Of a stretch of DNA of 15,580 nucleotides, positions 1-6,042 are shown one piece after another. Made by a program: the position numbers and the translations under genes. The notes below the pieces were generated by a model, which ran no database searches, had not been told where the DNA came from, and saw only the letters and a list, made by a program, of their open reading frames with translations. Source of the stretch: an uncultured bacterium. Lineage in GTDB: Bacteria > Methylomirabilota > Methylomirabilia > Rokubacteriales > CSP1-6. Position 1 is the stretch's first letter. Every line of letters starts with the position of its first letter. The stretch is taken from assembly GCA_946479205.1 (NCBI GenBank), contig CAMLFJ010000014.1, forward strand, positions 1-15,580, written 5' to 3'.

Positions 1-172
1 GAGTGCCCGTGCGCTTGGCCAGGTCGGCGGGGGTGGTCGGCCCGAGATCGCGCAGCGCGCGGAAGAGCCCGAGCTTGTCACCGGTGACCACGAGGGCGGC
101 GTGGAAGTTTGCCCCGATGTCCACGACGGCGCGGCCGAGGAGCGCGTCGAGCTTCGCTTGATCGATCGCCAT
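1..172 (-). CDS. SAM-dependent methyltransferase, N-terminal fragment (cut by window edge)
   Basis: Only the first 57 codons are in the window; the gene continues beyond base 1. The visible peptide starts MAIDQAKLDALLGRAVVDIG and continues through a segment containing HAALVVTGDKLGLFRAL and TPADLAKRTGT. Small-molecule class I methyltransferases commonly begin with this kind of helical dimerisation/winged-helix segment, in which a helix of the form AALVxxGDKLGL is followed by a 'TPxxLAxRTGT' recognition-like turn. The SAM-binding Rossmann domain would lie outside the window. The ATG at 172 is supported by a perfect AGGAGG six bases upstream (179-184 on the plus strand). It lies 168 bases downstream of the oxidoreductase on the same strand, so it may be cotranscribed or have its own promoter. 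The methyl acceptor cannot be deduced. Confidence 0.72.
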   Translation of the reverse strand, partial: MAIDQAKLDALLGRAVVDIGANFHAALVVTGDKLGLFRALRDLGPTTPADLAKRTGT

Positions 173-340
173 GAGGGGCCTCCTGTTCTGATGAGGGGTG
201 AGCAACGGTGGATTCTGCCGAGGGGGGCCCAGCATCGGGAATGCCAGATCGCAACTATGCGGAACTCCTGAGACCGTGCCCGCCGGGTCGGGGAGTGCGG
301 GCGGCATCCTGCCTGGGCCCTCGGAAGAATGCCCGAGGGG
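173..340 (-). other. Intergenic gap with a small GC hairpin
   Basis: This 168-base gap lies between the oxidoreductase stop and the methyltransferase start. Directly after the oxidoreductase stop there is a seven-base-pair inverted repeat (CCCTCGG at 318-324, CCGAGGG at 333-339, eight-base loop). No T-run follows on the minus strand, so it is not a classical intrinsic terminator; it could be an mRNA 3'-end or pausing structure. I found no convincing -35/-10 pair for the methyltransferase and no small gene. Confidence 0.4.
179..184 (-). promoter_or_regulatory. Ribosome binding site of the methyltransferase
   Basis: On the minus strand the sequence reads AGGAGG, then six bases, then the ATG at 172. 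This is a consensus Shine-Dalgarno at good spacing and fixes the start of the truncated gene. Confidence 0.8.
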
Positions 341-1387
341 TCAGAAGGCGAGCGGGACCTCGCGCCCTTCACGAAGCGAGCGCTCCGCCTCGACGCACAC
401 GACGACGCGCTTGCGCGCCTCCTCGCCCGACACCAGCGGCCGGCGTTCCCGGAAGGCCGCGACGGCCTGCGCGAGCTGCGTCTCGAGCTCGAACAGCTCG
501 CCGGAGGGGGCGAGGGCGACGGTCTCGACCTCCCCGCCGCGCCGCTTCACCTTCAGCTCGAACGCGGGCTGGCGCGTGCGGTCCAGCGTGCCCGACCACC
601 AGGCCCGGATGGAGCCCTCCCGCCCGACCACCTCGGTCACGTGGTGGTACTCGAAGGCGGCGAGCGTCTCGGTGACCACCGCGTAGGCCCCGCCGGGGAA
701 CCGCAGAAGCGCGGTGAAGTTGTCCTCCATGCCTTCCTTGGGCATGCCTTCCTTGGGCATGCCTTCCTCGGGGCGCCGGCCGTTGCCGAGGGCCAGGACC
801 GACACCGGATCGCCGTGGCGCTCGAGGTACCACATCAGGGAATCGAAGGCGTGGACCGGCTCCTCGAGGATCCAGGAACCCACTCGCGACCGGTCGTGCC
901 GCCAGCCGTCGGCGCCGGGCCGGTAGGGGAAGCGGAAGAGGGTGTGGAGCGCGTACATCGGGTCTCCGATATCGCCCGCGTCGATGATCGCCTTCACGGT
1001 GCCCCACTGGGTCGAGAGCCGGAGCTCGTGGCCGATGCTGAGCATCCGCCCGCTCCGGCGGGCCGCCGCGAGGAGCCGATCGCACTCGGCCGCGGTCGCG
1101 GCCATCGGCTTCTCGAGCAGGACGTCCTTGCCCCGGTCGAGGGCGGCGACGCCGATCTCCGCGTGGAGGTGGTTGGGCGCCACGATGTCGGCCACGTCCA
1201 CGTCGGGGCGGGCCAGCAGCTCCCGGTAGTCGAGGTGCACCGGCACGTCGGGGAAGTCGCGCCGCGCGAGGGCCGCGGTCGCCTCGCTGCGGCAGGCGAT
1301 GGCGGCCAGCACCGCGCCGGGCGCCTTGCCGATGGCGGTCGCGTGGTGGCGGCCCCAGAGCCCGTAACCGATCAGACCGAAGCGCAT
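341..1387 (-). CDS. Gfo/Idh/MocA family NAD(P)-dependent oxidoreductase
   Basis: This 348-residue protein has the usual length and layout of the family. An N-terminal Rossmann fold carries the dinucleotide motif GYGLWG (G7, G9, G12). The family EKP motif is at E92-K93-P94, where the lysine contacts cofactor and substrate. A C-terminal alpha/beta domain has the probable catalytic His179 in EEPVHAFD. Members oxidise or epimerise sugar-like compounds (inositols, glucose, aldoses) with NAD(P) in the cytosol. The ATG at 1387 is chosen because it starts right at the Rossmann strand (MRFGLIGYG); the open frame extends upstream into the permease. The start lies two bases after the permease stop, so it is translated as the last gene of the sugar ABC operon and probably acts on the imported compound. 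Oddity: residues 208-220 contain a tandem EGMPK repeat encoded by an exact 15-base DNA repeat. The exact substrate is unknown. Confidence 0.9.
   Translation of the reverse strand: MRFGLIGYGLWGRHHATAIGKAPGAVLAAIACRSEATAALARRDFPDVPVHLDYRELLARPDVDVADIVAPNHLHAEIGVAALDRGKDVLLEKPMAATAAECDRLLAAARRSGRMLSIGHELRLSTQWGTVKAIIDAGDIGDPMYALHTLFRFPYRPGADGWRHDRSRVGSWILEEPVHAFDSLMWYLERHGDPVSVLALGNGRRPEEGMPKEGMPKEGMEDNFTALLRFPGGAYAVVTETLAAFEYHHVTEVVGREGSIRAWWSGTLDRTRQPAFELKVKRRGGEVETVALAPSGELFELETQLAQAVAAFRERRPLVSGEEARKRVVVCVEAERSLREGREVPLAF
728..772. repeat. In-frame 15-base tandem repeat, about three copies
   Basis: The plus-strand unit CTTGGGCATGCCTTC occurs exactly at 737-751 and 752-766. A partial copy (CATGCCTTC) precedes it at 728-736 and a degenerate start of another copy follows at 767-772. 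Because the period is a multiple of three it adds EGMPK units to the oxidoreductase without breaking the frame. Confidence 0.9.
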
Positions 1388-1389
1388 GG

Positions 1390-2280
1390 CTATCCTTTCA
1401 CCGCGCCCGAGACCAGCCCGCGCACCACGTATTTCTGGAGCAGCAGCACCAGGGCGAGGGTGGGCAGCAGGCCGAGCAGGCAGATCGCCATCATGAGGGT
1501 GAAGAAGACGAAGTAGTCCGAGACGAGGCCGGCCAGGATCACCGGCACCGTCATGGCCTCGGGCCGGCTGACCACGATGAGCGGGATCAGCAGCTCGTGC
1601 CACGAGATGATGAACAGGATGACCGCGCACGCGGCCAGGCCCGGGGTCGAGAGCGGCAGGATCATCCGCACGAACGCGGTGAAGCGCGTGCAGCCGTCGA
1701 TCCGGGCCGCGTCCTCCAGCTCGCCGGGGAAGGACGCGAAGTAGGGCACCAGGATCATGATCGCGTACGGGATCAGGAAGCCGACCTCGGCGAGGATCAC
1801 GCCGGTGAGCGAGTTGAGCAGCCCGTAGGTCCGGAAGAGGACGTAGAGCGGGACCATGAGGACGATCAGCGGCACCATGCGGCTCATCGCGCTCATCTGC
1901 AGCAGGGTCTGGGTCCAGCGCACCTTGAGCCGGGCGATGGTGTAGGCCGACAGGCTGGCGAGGGCGAGCACGACCAGGGTGACCGAGACCCCGACGACCA
2001 GACTGTTGAGGAACGCGGCCGGGAAGCGCTCCACCGACTTGGGCAGGTAGGACACCTGCTCGAAGATCGGCCCGCGCTGAGCGCCCGCGGAGAGGATGAG
2101 CCGGAAGTTGGCCGCGGTGTACTCGCGCGGCAGGAGGGCCCGCGTGTCACCCTGGAGCGTCTTCTCCGACTGGACGCTCGACAGGACGAGAGGCAGGAGC
2201 GGCGCGATCAGGAACGCGATCGCCACGAGGTTCGCGACCCAGAGGGCCGCCCGCCGCGGCCACGACAGGTGCCGGCTCAC
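1390..2280 (-). CDS. Carbohydrate ABC transporter permease, MalG/UgpE type
   Basis: This 296-residue inner-membrane protein forms half of the translocation pore of a CUT1-type sugar importer. Hydrophobic segments are seen at about 11-34, 92-116, 132-150, 158-180, 216-237 and 256-281, giving six helices. The cytoplasmic EAA loop that docks on the ATPase is at about 187-214 (ELEDAARIDGCTRFTAF then ILPLSTPG). The C-terminus VVRGLVSGAVKG is the typical ending of MalG-type permeases. The start is GTG at 2280, which overlaps the TGA of the upstream permease (GTGA), so the two subunits are translationally coupled; a longer open frame upstream overlaps the other permease and is not needed. The oxidoreductase begins two bases after this stop. 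The transported substrate cannot be read from the sequence. Confidence 0.93.
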   Translation of the reverse strand: MSRHLSWPRRAALWVANLVAIAFLIAPLLPLVLSSVQSEKTLQGDTRALLPREYTAANFRLILSAGAQRGPIFEQVSYLPKSVERFPAAFLNSLVVGVSVTLVVLALASLSAYTIARLKVRWTQTLLQMSAMSRMVPLIVLMVPLYVLFRTYGLLNSLTGVILAEVGFLIPYAIMILVPYFASFPGELEDAARIDGCTRFTAFVRMILPLSTPGLAACAVILFIISWHELLIPLIVVSRPEAMTVPVILAGLVSDYFVFFTLMMAICLLGLLPTLALVLLLQKYVVRGLVSGAVKG

Positions 2281-3194
2281 CACTCCACCCGCCGGTAGAC
2301 GAAGCGCACGTAGAGGAGCGCGAAGGCTCCGATGATGAGGGTGAGCCCCCACGCGGACGCCGCGCCGAGGCCGATGTTGAACGGGGGCTGGAACGACATC
2401 CGGTAGGTGTACCAGGCCGCCACCCAGGTATCATTGCCGGGCCCGCCCTGGGTGATGGCGAGGATCTCGTCGAACACCATGAAGGCGAAGGTGGTGCGGA
2501 GGATCAGGGTCACCGCGATGATCGGGCGGAGCAGGGGCAGGGTGAGGCTCCAGAACGCGGCCCAGCCCGAGGCGCCGTCCACCTCCGCCGCCTCGTAGAG
2601 CTCGCGGGGGATACCCTGGAGCGCCGCGTGGTAGAGGAGGATGTTGAACGGGGTGGTGCGCCACACGTAGGCGACGATGACCGCCGCCATCGCGAAGGTG
2701 GGGTGCCCCAGCCAGTTCACGTAGCCGTCGATCGCGCCGAGGGCGGCCAGCACCCGGTTGAGATAGCCGTACTGGGCGTTGAAGATGAACGACCAGAGCA
2801 GCCCGTTCACGATCGGTGGCACCGCCCACGGGACCAGGATCAGGACGCGGGTCACGCGGGAGAGCCACACGCGCTCCTCGTTCACGATCAGCGCGATCAC
2901 GAGCGCGATCACCACCTCGAGGGCGACCGAGACGAGGACGAAGACCAGGGTGTGCCGGAGCGAGAGCCAGAAGAGATCGTCCCGGACGAGTCGGGCGAAG
3001 TTGGCGAGGCCCGCGAACGGGAACTCCCCGGTGCGGAGCTGGCGCAGGCTCACCTCGTGCAGCGAGAGGTAGCCCGCGTAGACGATCGGGTAGGCCAGCA
3101 CCAGGGCCAGGCAAACGATCGACGGCGCGTTCATCAGCGCCGCGAGTCGTCCCGCCGACAGCTCCCCACGCCGGAGCGCGGTTGCCGGGCTCAC
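2277..3194 (-). CDS. Carbohydrate ABC transporter permease, MalF/UgpA type
   Basis: This 305-residue polytopic membrane protein is the partner of the next permease in the operon. Hydrophobic spans occur at about 23-44, 80-104, 116-139, 166-189, 225-246 and 279-300. The EAA loop is at about 200-224 (YEAAEVDGASGWAAF then LTLPLLRP), and the conserved periplasmic-side motif TQGGPGNDT is at 248-256; both are hallmarks of the UgpA/MalF branch of binding-protein-dependent permeases. The start is taken as GTG at 3194 although the ribosome site is weak (GGGG only). An internal ATG at codon 21 has no better ribosome site and would cut into the N-terminal segment before the first helix. It follows the binding-protein gene by 34 bases, and its stop overlaps the next gene by four bases. 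Confidence 0.92.
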   Translation of the reverse strand: MSPATALRRGELSAGRLAALMNAPSIVCLALVLAYPIVYAGYLSLHEVSLRQLRTGEFPFAGLANFARLVRDDLFWLSLRHTLVFVLVSVALEVVIALVIALIVNEERVWLSRVTRVLILVPWAVPPIVNGLLWSFIFNAQYGYLNRVLAALGAIDGYVNWLGHPTFAMAAVIVAYVWRTTPFNILLYHAALQGIPRELYEAAEVDGASGWAAFWSLTLPLLRPIIAVTLILRTTFAFMVFDEILAITQGGPGNDTWVAAWYTYRMSFQPPFNIGLGAASAWGLTLIIGAFALLYVRFVYRRVEW

Positions 3195-3228
3195 GGTTTG
3201 CCCCGTGCGGCCAGGGTCAGCGTGGAGG

Positions 3229-4587
3229 TCAGGCGCTCTTGGCCTTGGCGACGGCCGCGGCCATGTTGTCGCACGCCTGATCCGCGGTGATCTTGCCCTG
3301 CAGGCAGGCGGTCAGCTCCACGTTCATCGCGTCGCTCCAGCGCGGATACCACTTCTGGGAGACCGCGGGCACCACGTCGGAGAAGTTGGACGCGCGCTTC
3401 CAGACGTCGAGGATCGTCGGCACGTCGCCCCACTTCGCCCAGCCCTGCTTGAGCAGATCGCTCTCCATCACCGACTGGTAGCCGCTGCCGAGCATGGCGT
3501 CGGTGGCCAGCCGATTGGCCTGGGTATACTGCCCGTCCTTGGTGCGGCCGCCCAGGTACTGGAGCAGCTTCCAGGCCCACTCCTTGTTCTTGGTCGCGCT
3601 CGGCAGGATGTAGAGCATCGTGTAGCCGATGGTCTTGCCGTCGCCCGGGTGCCCGACCACGCGCCCCTTGCCCGCGATCGGCGAGTTGGCGGCGTCGTTC
3701 ACCAGGCTCACGTAATAGTGGTGGAGCGTCCCGAGGTAGACGTGCTGGCCCGCGTTGAACGCCTTCACCGCCGGGATGAAGCGAAGGTTGAGCGAGTTGG
3801 GATCCGCCAGCTCCTCCTTGAACGTGTTCTGCCACCACTTGAGCGTCTCGCGGGCGATGGAGCCGGCCCCGAGCTGGGGGGCAAGCTGCTTGTCGAAGAT
3901 CACGCCGCCGCGGTTGTGGGTCATGCTGAACCACGTCGCGGGGAGCTGCTCGAAGCCCGCGCCGGCCACCCAGAGGATCGGATACTTGCTGACCCCGTCC
4001 TTCTTGGCCTTGCGGCACTGCTCGAGCAGCTCGGGATAGCTCTTGAACGGCTTGCCCTTGAACCCGGCCTTGGCGAGCAGCTCGTCGTTGTAGATGAAGA
4101 CCCACACCGTGGAGAAGTAGGGAAGGCCCCACGTCTTGCCGTCGCGCTGGGCGATCGCCCGGGTGAACGGCGTGAAGTCCTTGACGTACTGATCCACGCC
4201 GGGCAGCCCGTCGATCGGCGTGGCGATGCCCTGGTCGATGTAGCTCGCGAGGTACTGCATGGGCGACTGCGAGACGTCGACCGTATCGCCGGCCGCGTAC
4301 ATGGCGGTGAGCTTCGCCACCTGGGGCTCGACGTTGGGCTCGATGATCTGGTTGACCTTGACCGACCAGTCCTGCTCGAACTGCTGGGCGATCTGCTCGT
4401 AGATCTTGCCGTATTGCCAGACCACGAAGGTGACGCTGGCCGGGTTGCCCGCGGGACGCGCGGCCCAGGGCCCCGCCGGCTGCGCGCCGAGGGTGCCCGG
4501 CATCATCGACAACCCCGCCGCCGCGGCGGACGTGCGGAGGAACTGGCGGCGATCGAGGGGGGCGAGCGAGAACGGTGGTCTGGCCAT
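3229..4587 (-). CDS. Extracellular solute-binding protein, sugar ABC type, with Tat leader
   Basis: This 452-residue family 1 solute-binding protein (MalE/UgpB-like) captures the substrate outside the membrane and delivers it to the two permeases. The N-terminus has a twin-arginine leader (LDRRQFLRTS at 11-20, arginines 13-14) followed by a short Ala-rich hydrophobic stretch, with likely cleavage near GTLGA at 32-35. The mature part begins with VTFVVWQYGKIYEQIAQQFE, the first strand and helix of the fold, and includes the typical ATKNKEWAWKLLQYL segment. Start: the open frame reaches 4641, but ATG at 4587 has a strong GGGAGG five bases upstream (4593-4598) and places the Tat motif correctly. 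It is the first gene of the leftward operon. The ligand is probably a sugar or polyol, given the adjacent Gfo/Idh/MocA enzyme; that is inference. Confidence 0.93.
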   Translation of the reverse strand: MARPPFSLAPLDRRQFLRTSAAAAGLSMMPGTLGAQPAGPWAARPAGNPASVTFVVWQYGKIYEQIAQQFEQDWSVKVNQIIEPNVEPQVAKLTAMYAAGDTVDVSQSPMQYLASYIDQGIATPIDGLPGVDQYVKDFTPFTRAIAQRDGKTWGLPYFSTVWVFIYNDELLAKAGFKGKPFKSYPELLEQCRKAKKDGVSKYPILWVAGAGFEQLPATWFSMTHNRGGVIFDKQLAPQLGAGSIARETLKWWQNTFKEELADPNSLNLRFIPAVKAFNAGQHVYLGTLHHYYVSLVNDAANSPIAGKGRVVGHPGDGKTIGYTMLYILPSATKNKEWAWKLLQYLGGRTKDGQYTQANRLATDAMLGSGYQSVMESDLLKQGWAKWGDVPTILDVWKRASNFSDVVPAVSQKWYPRWSDAMNVELTACLQGKITADQACDNMAAAVAKAKSA

Positions 4588-4592
4588 GGCTT

Positions 4593-4608
4593 CCTCCCGA
4601 GCAGGAGG
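4593..4608 (-). promoter_or_regulatory. Ribosome binding site of the binding-protein gene, inside a short hairpin
   Basis: The Shine-Dalgarno GGGAGG (minus strand, 4593-4598) lies five bases before the ATG. Its GGAGG can pair with CCTCC just upstream (4604-4608) across a six-base loop. The five-pair stem could partly mask the ribosome site. A nine-base direct repeat CTCCCGAGC (plus strand 4594-4602 and 4613-4621) overlaps it. Confidence 0.45.
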
Positions 4609-4636
4609 TTCACTCCCGAGCGACGTGGGCGCGTGC

Positions 4637-4666
4637 AGCATAGGCGAAGCGGGCCGCGTCCCGCAA
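4637..4666 (-). promoter_or_regulatory. Candidate promoter of the sugar ABC operon
   Basis: On the minus strand, TTGCGG (4661-4666) and TATGCT (4637-4642) are separated by 18 bases, resembling sigma-70 -35 and -10 boxes with three and four consensus matches. The leader to the ATG at 4587 would be about 40 bases. This is a weak match in a GC-rich genome, supported mainly by its position. Confidence 0.4.
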
Positions 4667-4673
4667 GAGGCGG

Positions 4674-4679
4674 TATACT
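4674..4679 (+). promoter_or_regulatory. Candidate -10 box for the VOC gene at 4710
   Basis: TATACT matches the sigma-70 -10 consensus at five of six positions and lies 30 bases before the ATG, giving a leader of about 24 bases. No clear -35 box is visible at 16-18 bases upstream, so an activator or a different sigma factor may be involved. Confidence 0.4.
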
Positions 4680-4709
4680 GCCCGCACCACCCATCAAGGA
4701 GGACGCGCC

Positions 4710-5240
4710 ATGGCTCCCAGAGGGTTCTCCCATATCGGCCTCTCGACGCTCGACCTGGACCGCACGCGCGACTTCTACGAGCGCGTGCTCGGGTTCAAGC
4801 CGGTGCGCTGCGACATTCTCAAGATCAAGGAGGGGGGCCAGATCCGCCACATCTTCTTCGATACCGGGCGCGATCAGCTCCTCGCCTTCATGGAGGCCAC
4901 CGGGGTACCGGGGGTTCCCGCGGAGTACGACGCGGGGATCAACCGCGGACTCGGCGTGCCAGGCGTGTTCTATCACTTCGCGTTCGAGGCGGGCACGGAG
5001 ACGGCGCTGATCGAGAAGCGCGCCGAGCTGCGCGCGAAGGGGGTCGAGGTGACGGAGGTGGTGGATCACGACTGGGCCAAGTCGATCTACTTCAAGGATC
5101 CGAACGGCATCCAGCTCGAGTTCTGCTGCTACACGCGCGACCTGAACGCAGACGACGCCCGCATGCAGCACCGCGCGGAGATCTCGGTCCGCCGCCTGGG
5201 GCTGGAGGATCCGGTGGCGCTGAGCTCGGCCCCGCGATAG
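4710..5240 (+). CDS. VOC-family (glyoxalase/extradiol dioxygenase fold) protein
   Basis: This 176-residue single-chain protein has two beta-alpha-beta-beta-beta modules. The first begins SHIGLSTLDLDRTRDFYERVLGF, and the second contains FYHFAFE and ends SIYFKDPNGIQLEF. His8, His89 and Glu137 fall at the places where type I extradiol dioxygenases and related VOC enzymes bind Fe(II) or Mn(II), so the metal site looks complete. Possible activities include ring cleavage, glyoxalase-like isomerisation or epimerisation; the sequence does not decide. The ATG at 4710 has AAGGAGG seven bases upstream (4696-4702). It is transcribed away from the sugar ABC operon across a 122-base shared promoter region, and the Arg-rich small protein follows after 23 bases. 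About 30 residues after Glu137 form a tail beyond the fold. Confidence 0.88.
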   Translation: MAPRGFSHIGLSTLDLDRTRDFYERVLGFKPVRCDILKIKEGGQIRHIFFDTGRDQLLAFMEATGVPGVPAEYDAGINRGLGVPGVFYHFAFEAGTETALIEKRAELRAKGVEVTEVVDHDWAKSIYFKDPNGIQLEFCCYTRDLNADDARMQHRAEISVRRLGLEDPVALSSAPR

Positions 5241-5263
5241 CGGCGCCGGCCCGGGTTCGATCG

Positions 5264-5692
5264 ATGAGGCGGGTTCTCTACATCGTGGCGCGCGAGCGCC
5301 CCGCTCTGCGCGGGTACCTGATGACCAGGACGGGCGCCCGATCCTCCGACGTCGTCGAGATCAAGGCGGACGAGCGGCGGGGCGACCGTCGGCGGTCGAG
5401 CGAGGCGCGGGATCCGGAACGACGTCGCGCCGAGCGGCGACGGCATCCGAGTCTGGACCGCGATCTTCAGGCCCGCGGCTATGCCACCGTGATGCAGTCC
5501 GAGGGCCGGGCCACGCGGACGCGGGGCCCGGCGCGGGAGCCGGCCATGATCTGGCGCCCTCGATCGACCGCGTGGCAACGGGCCGTCCGCGCGAGGCGGC
5601 GGCATCTCGCGCGCCGGCCGTGGATCATGTGGATCGTCATGCTGGTCCCGCCCCTCGTTCTGCTGCTCGTCGTGGCCCGCTTCATTCGGTAG
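5264..5692 (+). CDS. Small Arg-rich protein with C-terminal membrane helix, unknown function
   Basis: This 142-residue protein has three parts. The N-terminal strand-helix MRRVLYIVARERPALRGYL resembles the start of a small alpha/beta module. The very basic middle (about 37-61) carries a repeated DERRGDRRR / DPERRRAERRRH pattern. The C-terminus has a single hydrophobic helix at about 120-139 with only three residues after it, as in tail-anchored proteins. Short proteins with a VLYxVARERP start and 'DRRxxxRR' stretches are, from memory, recurrent in Rokubacteria-like genomes and remain unnamed. The ATG at 5264 has only a weak ribosome site; it is 23 bases after the VOC gene, so translational read-on is likely. 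A strong intrinsic terminator begins 10 bases after the stop, closing this transcription unit. Function unknown; the basic region could bind nucleic acid or acidic lipid. Confidence 0.68.
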   Translation: MRRVLYIVARERPALRGYLMTRTGARSSDVVEIKADERRGDRRRSSEARDPERRRAERRRHPSLDRDLQARGYATVMQSEGRATRTRGPAREPAMIWRPRSTAWQRAVRARRRHLARRPWIMWIVMLVPPLVLLLVVARFIR

Positions 5693-5701
5693 GGACCCCC
5701 G

Positions 5702-5745
5702 CGGCGCGACCACCAGGGATGGTGGTTCGCGCCGGATGTTTTTTT
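5702..5745 (+). terminator. Intrinsic (Rho-independent) terminator
   Basis: A stem of 14 base pairs (5702-5715 with 5720-5734, one bulged T at 5726/5727) has a GGGA loop at 5716-5719. After four bases it is followed by a run of seven Ts (5739-5745). The T-run is rare in this GC-rich region. It ends the 4710-5692 transcription unit. Confidence 0.82.
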
Positions 5746-5802
5746 CTGCCGCTTCTTCGCGGTCGTGCCCTGAAGATGTTCCGCGACGGAGGGCACACGC
5801 CG

Positions 5803-5892
5803 ATGAGCTTTCTGCTGGTCTACCTGCTGCTGGCGTTCGTGTTTGGCTTCGGCTTCCTCTGCGCGTCCGCGCTCACGGTCGGCGACGACTAG
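5803..5892 (+). CDS. Candidate 29-residue membrane peptide
   Basis: The reading frame from ATG 5803 to TAG 5890-5892 gives MSFLLVYLLLAFVFGFGFLC followed by ASALTVGDD. That is almost entirely one hydrophobic helix with an acidic end, the usual look of a single-pass small membrane protein. GGAGGG lies nine bases upstream (5788-5793), a usable though slightly long spacing. An in-frame ATG at 5776 would add nine residues (MFRDGGHTP), but the ribosome site would then fall inside the gene. It sits alone between the terminator at 5745 and the M48 peptidase. There is no recognised family, and very short hydrophobic frames can arise by chance, so confidence is moderate. Confidence 0.45.
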   Translation: MSFLLVYLLLAFVFGFGFLCASALTVGDD

Positions 5893-6042
5893 GGCCGATT
5901 CGTGTCAGCCGTCTGACAGTCCCCGTAAGTCCCCGTATCGCCCGCTCGGCGGTTCCGCGTTTCCCCCCGGCTAGTTAGGCCTTGGCTTGGCCCTTGCTGT
6001 TTCCTCCCCATCGACCCACCTCGACGGGATGGAGGATCAGTC
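5893..6042. other. Upstream region of the M48 peptidase with short repeats
   Basis: This 150-base stretch is without a gene. It contains the inverted repeat GTCAG-CCGT-CTGAC (5904-5917), immediately followed by two perfect tandem copies of AGTCCCCGTA (5918-5927 and 5928-5937). These could be an operator or part of a promoter for the peptidase; no clear -35/-10 pair was recognised. The peptidase ribosome site GGAGG is at 6031-6035. Confidence 0.4.

Noticed and set aside
318..339. Intrinsic terminator after the oxidoreductase
   Set aside because: The seven-pair hairpin has no T-run after it on the minus strand, so only a generic hairpin is supported.
3205..4709. Long plus-strand open frame (601 residues) across the sugar-binding protein
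   Set aside because: It is antisense to a clearly recognised binding protein, has no domain signature, and overlaps the VOC gene in another frame.
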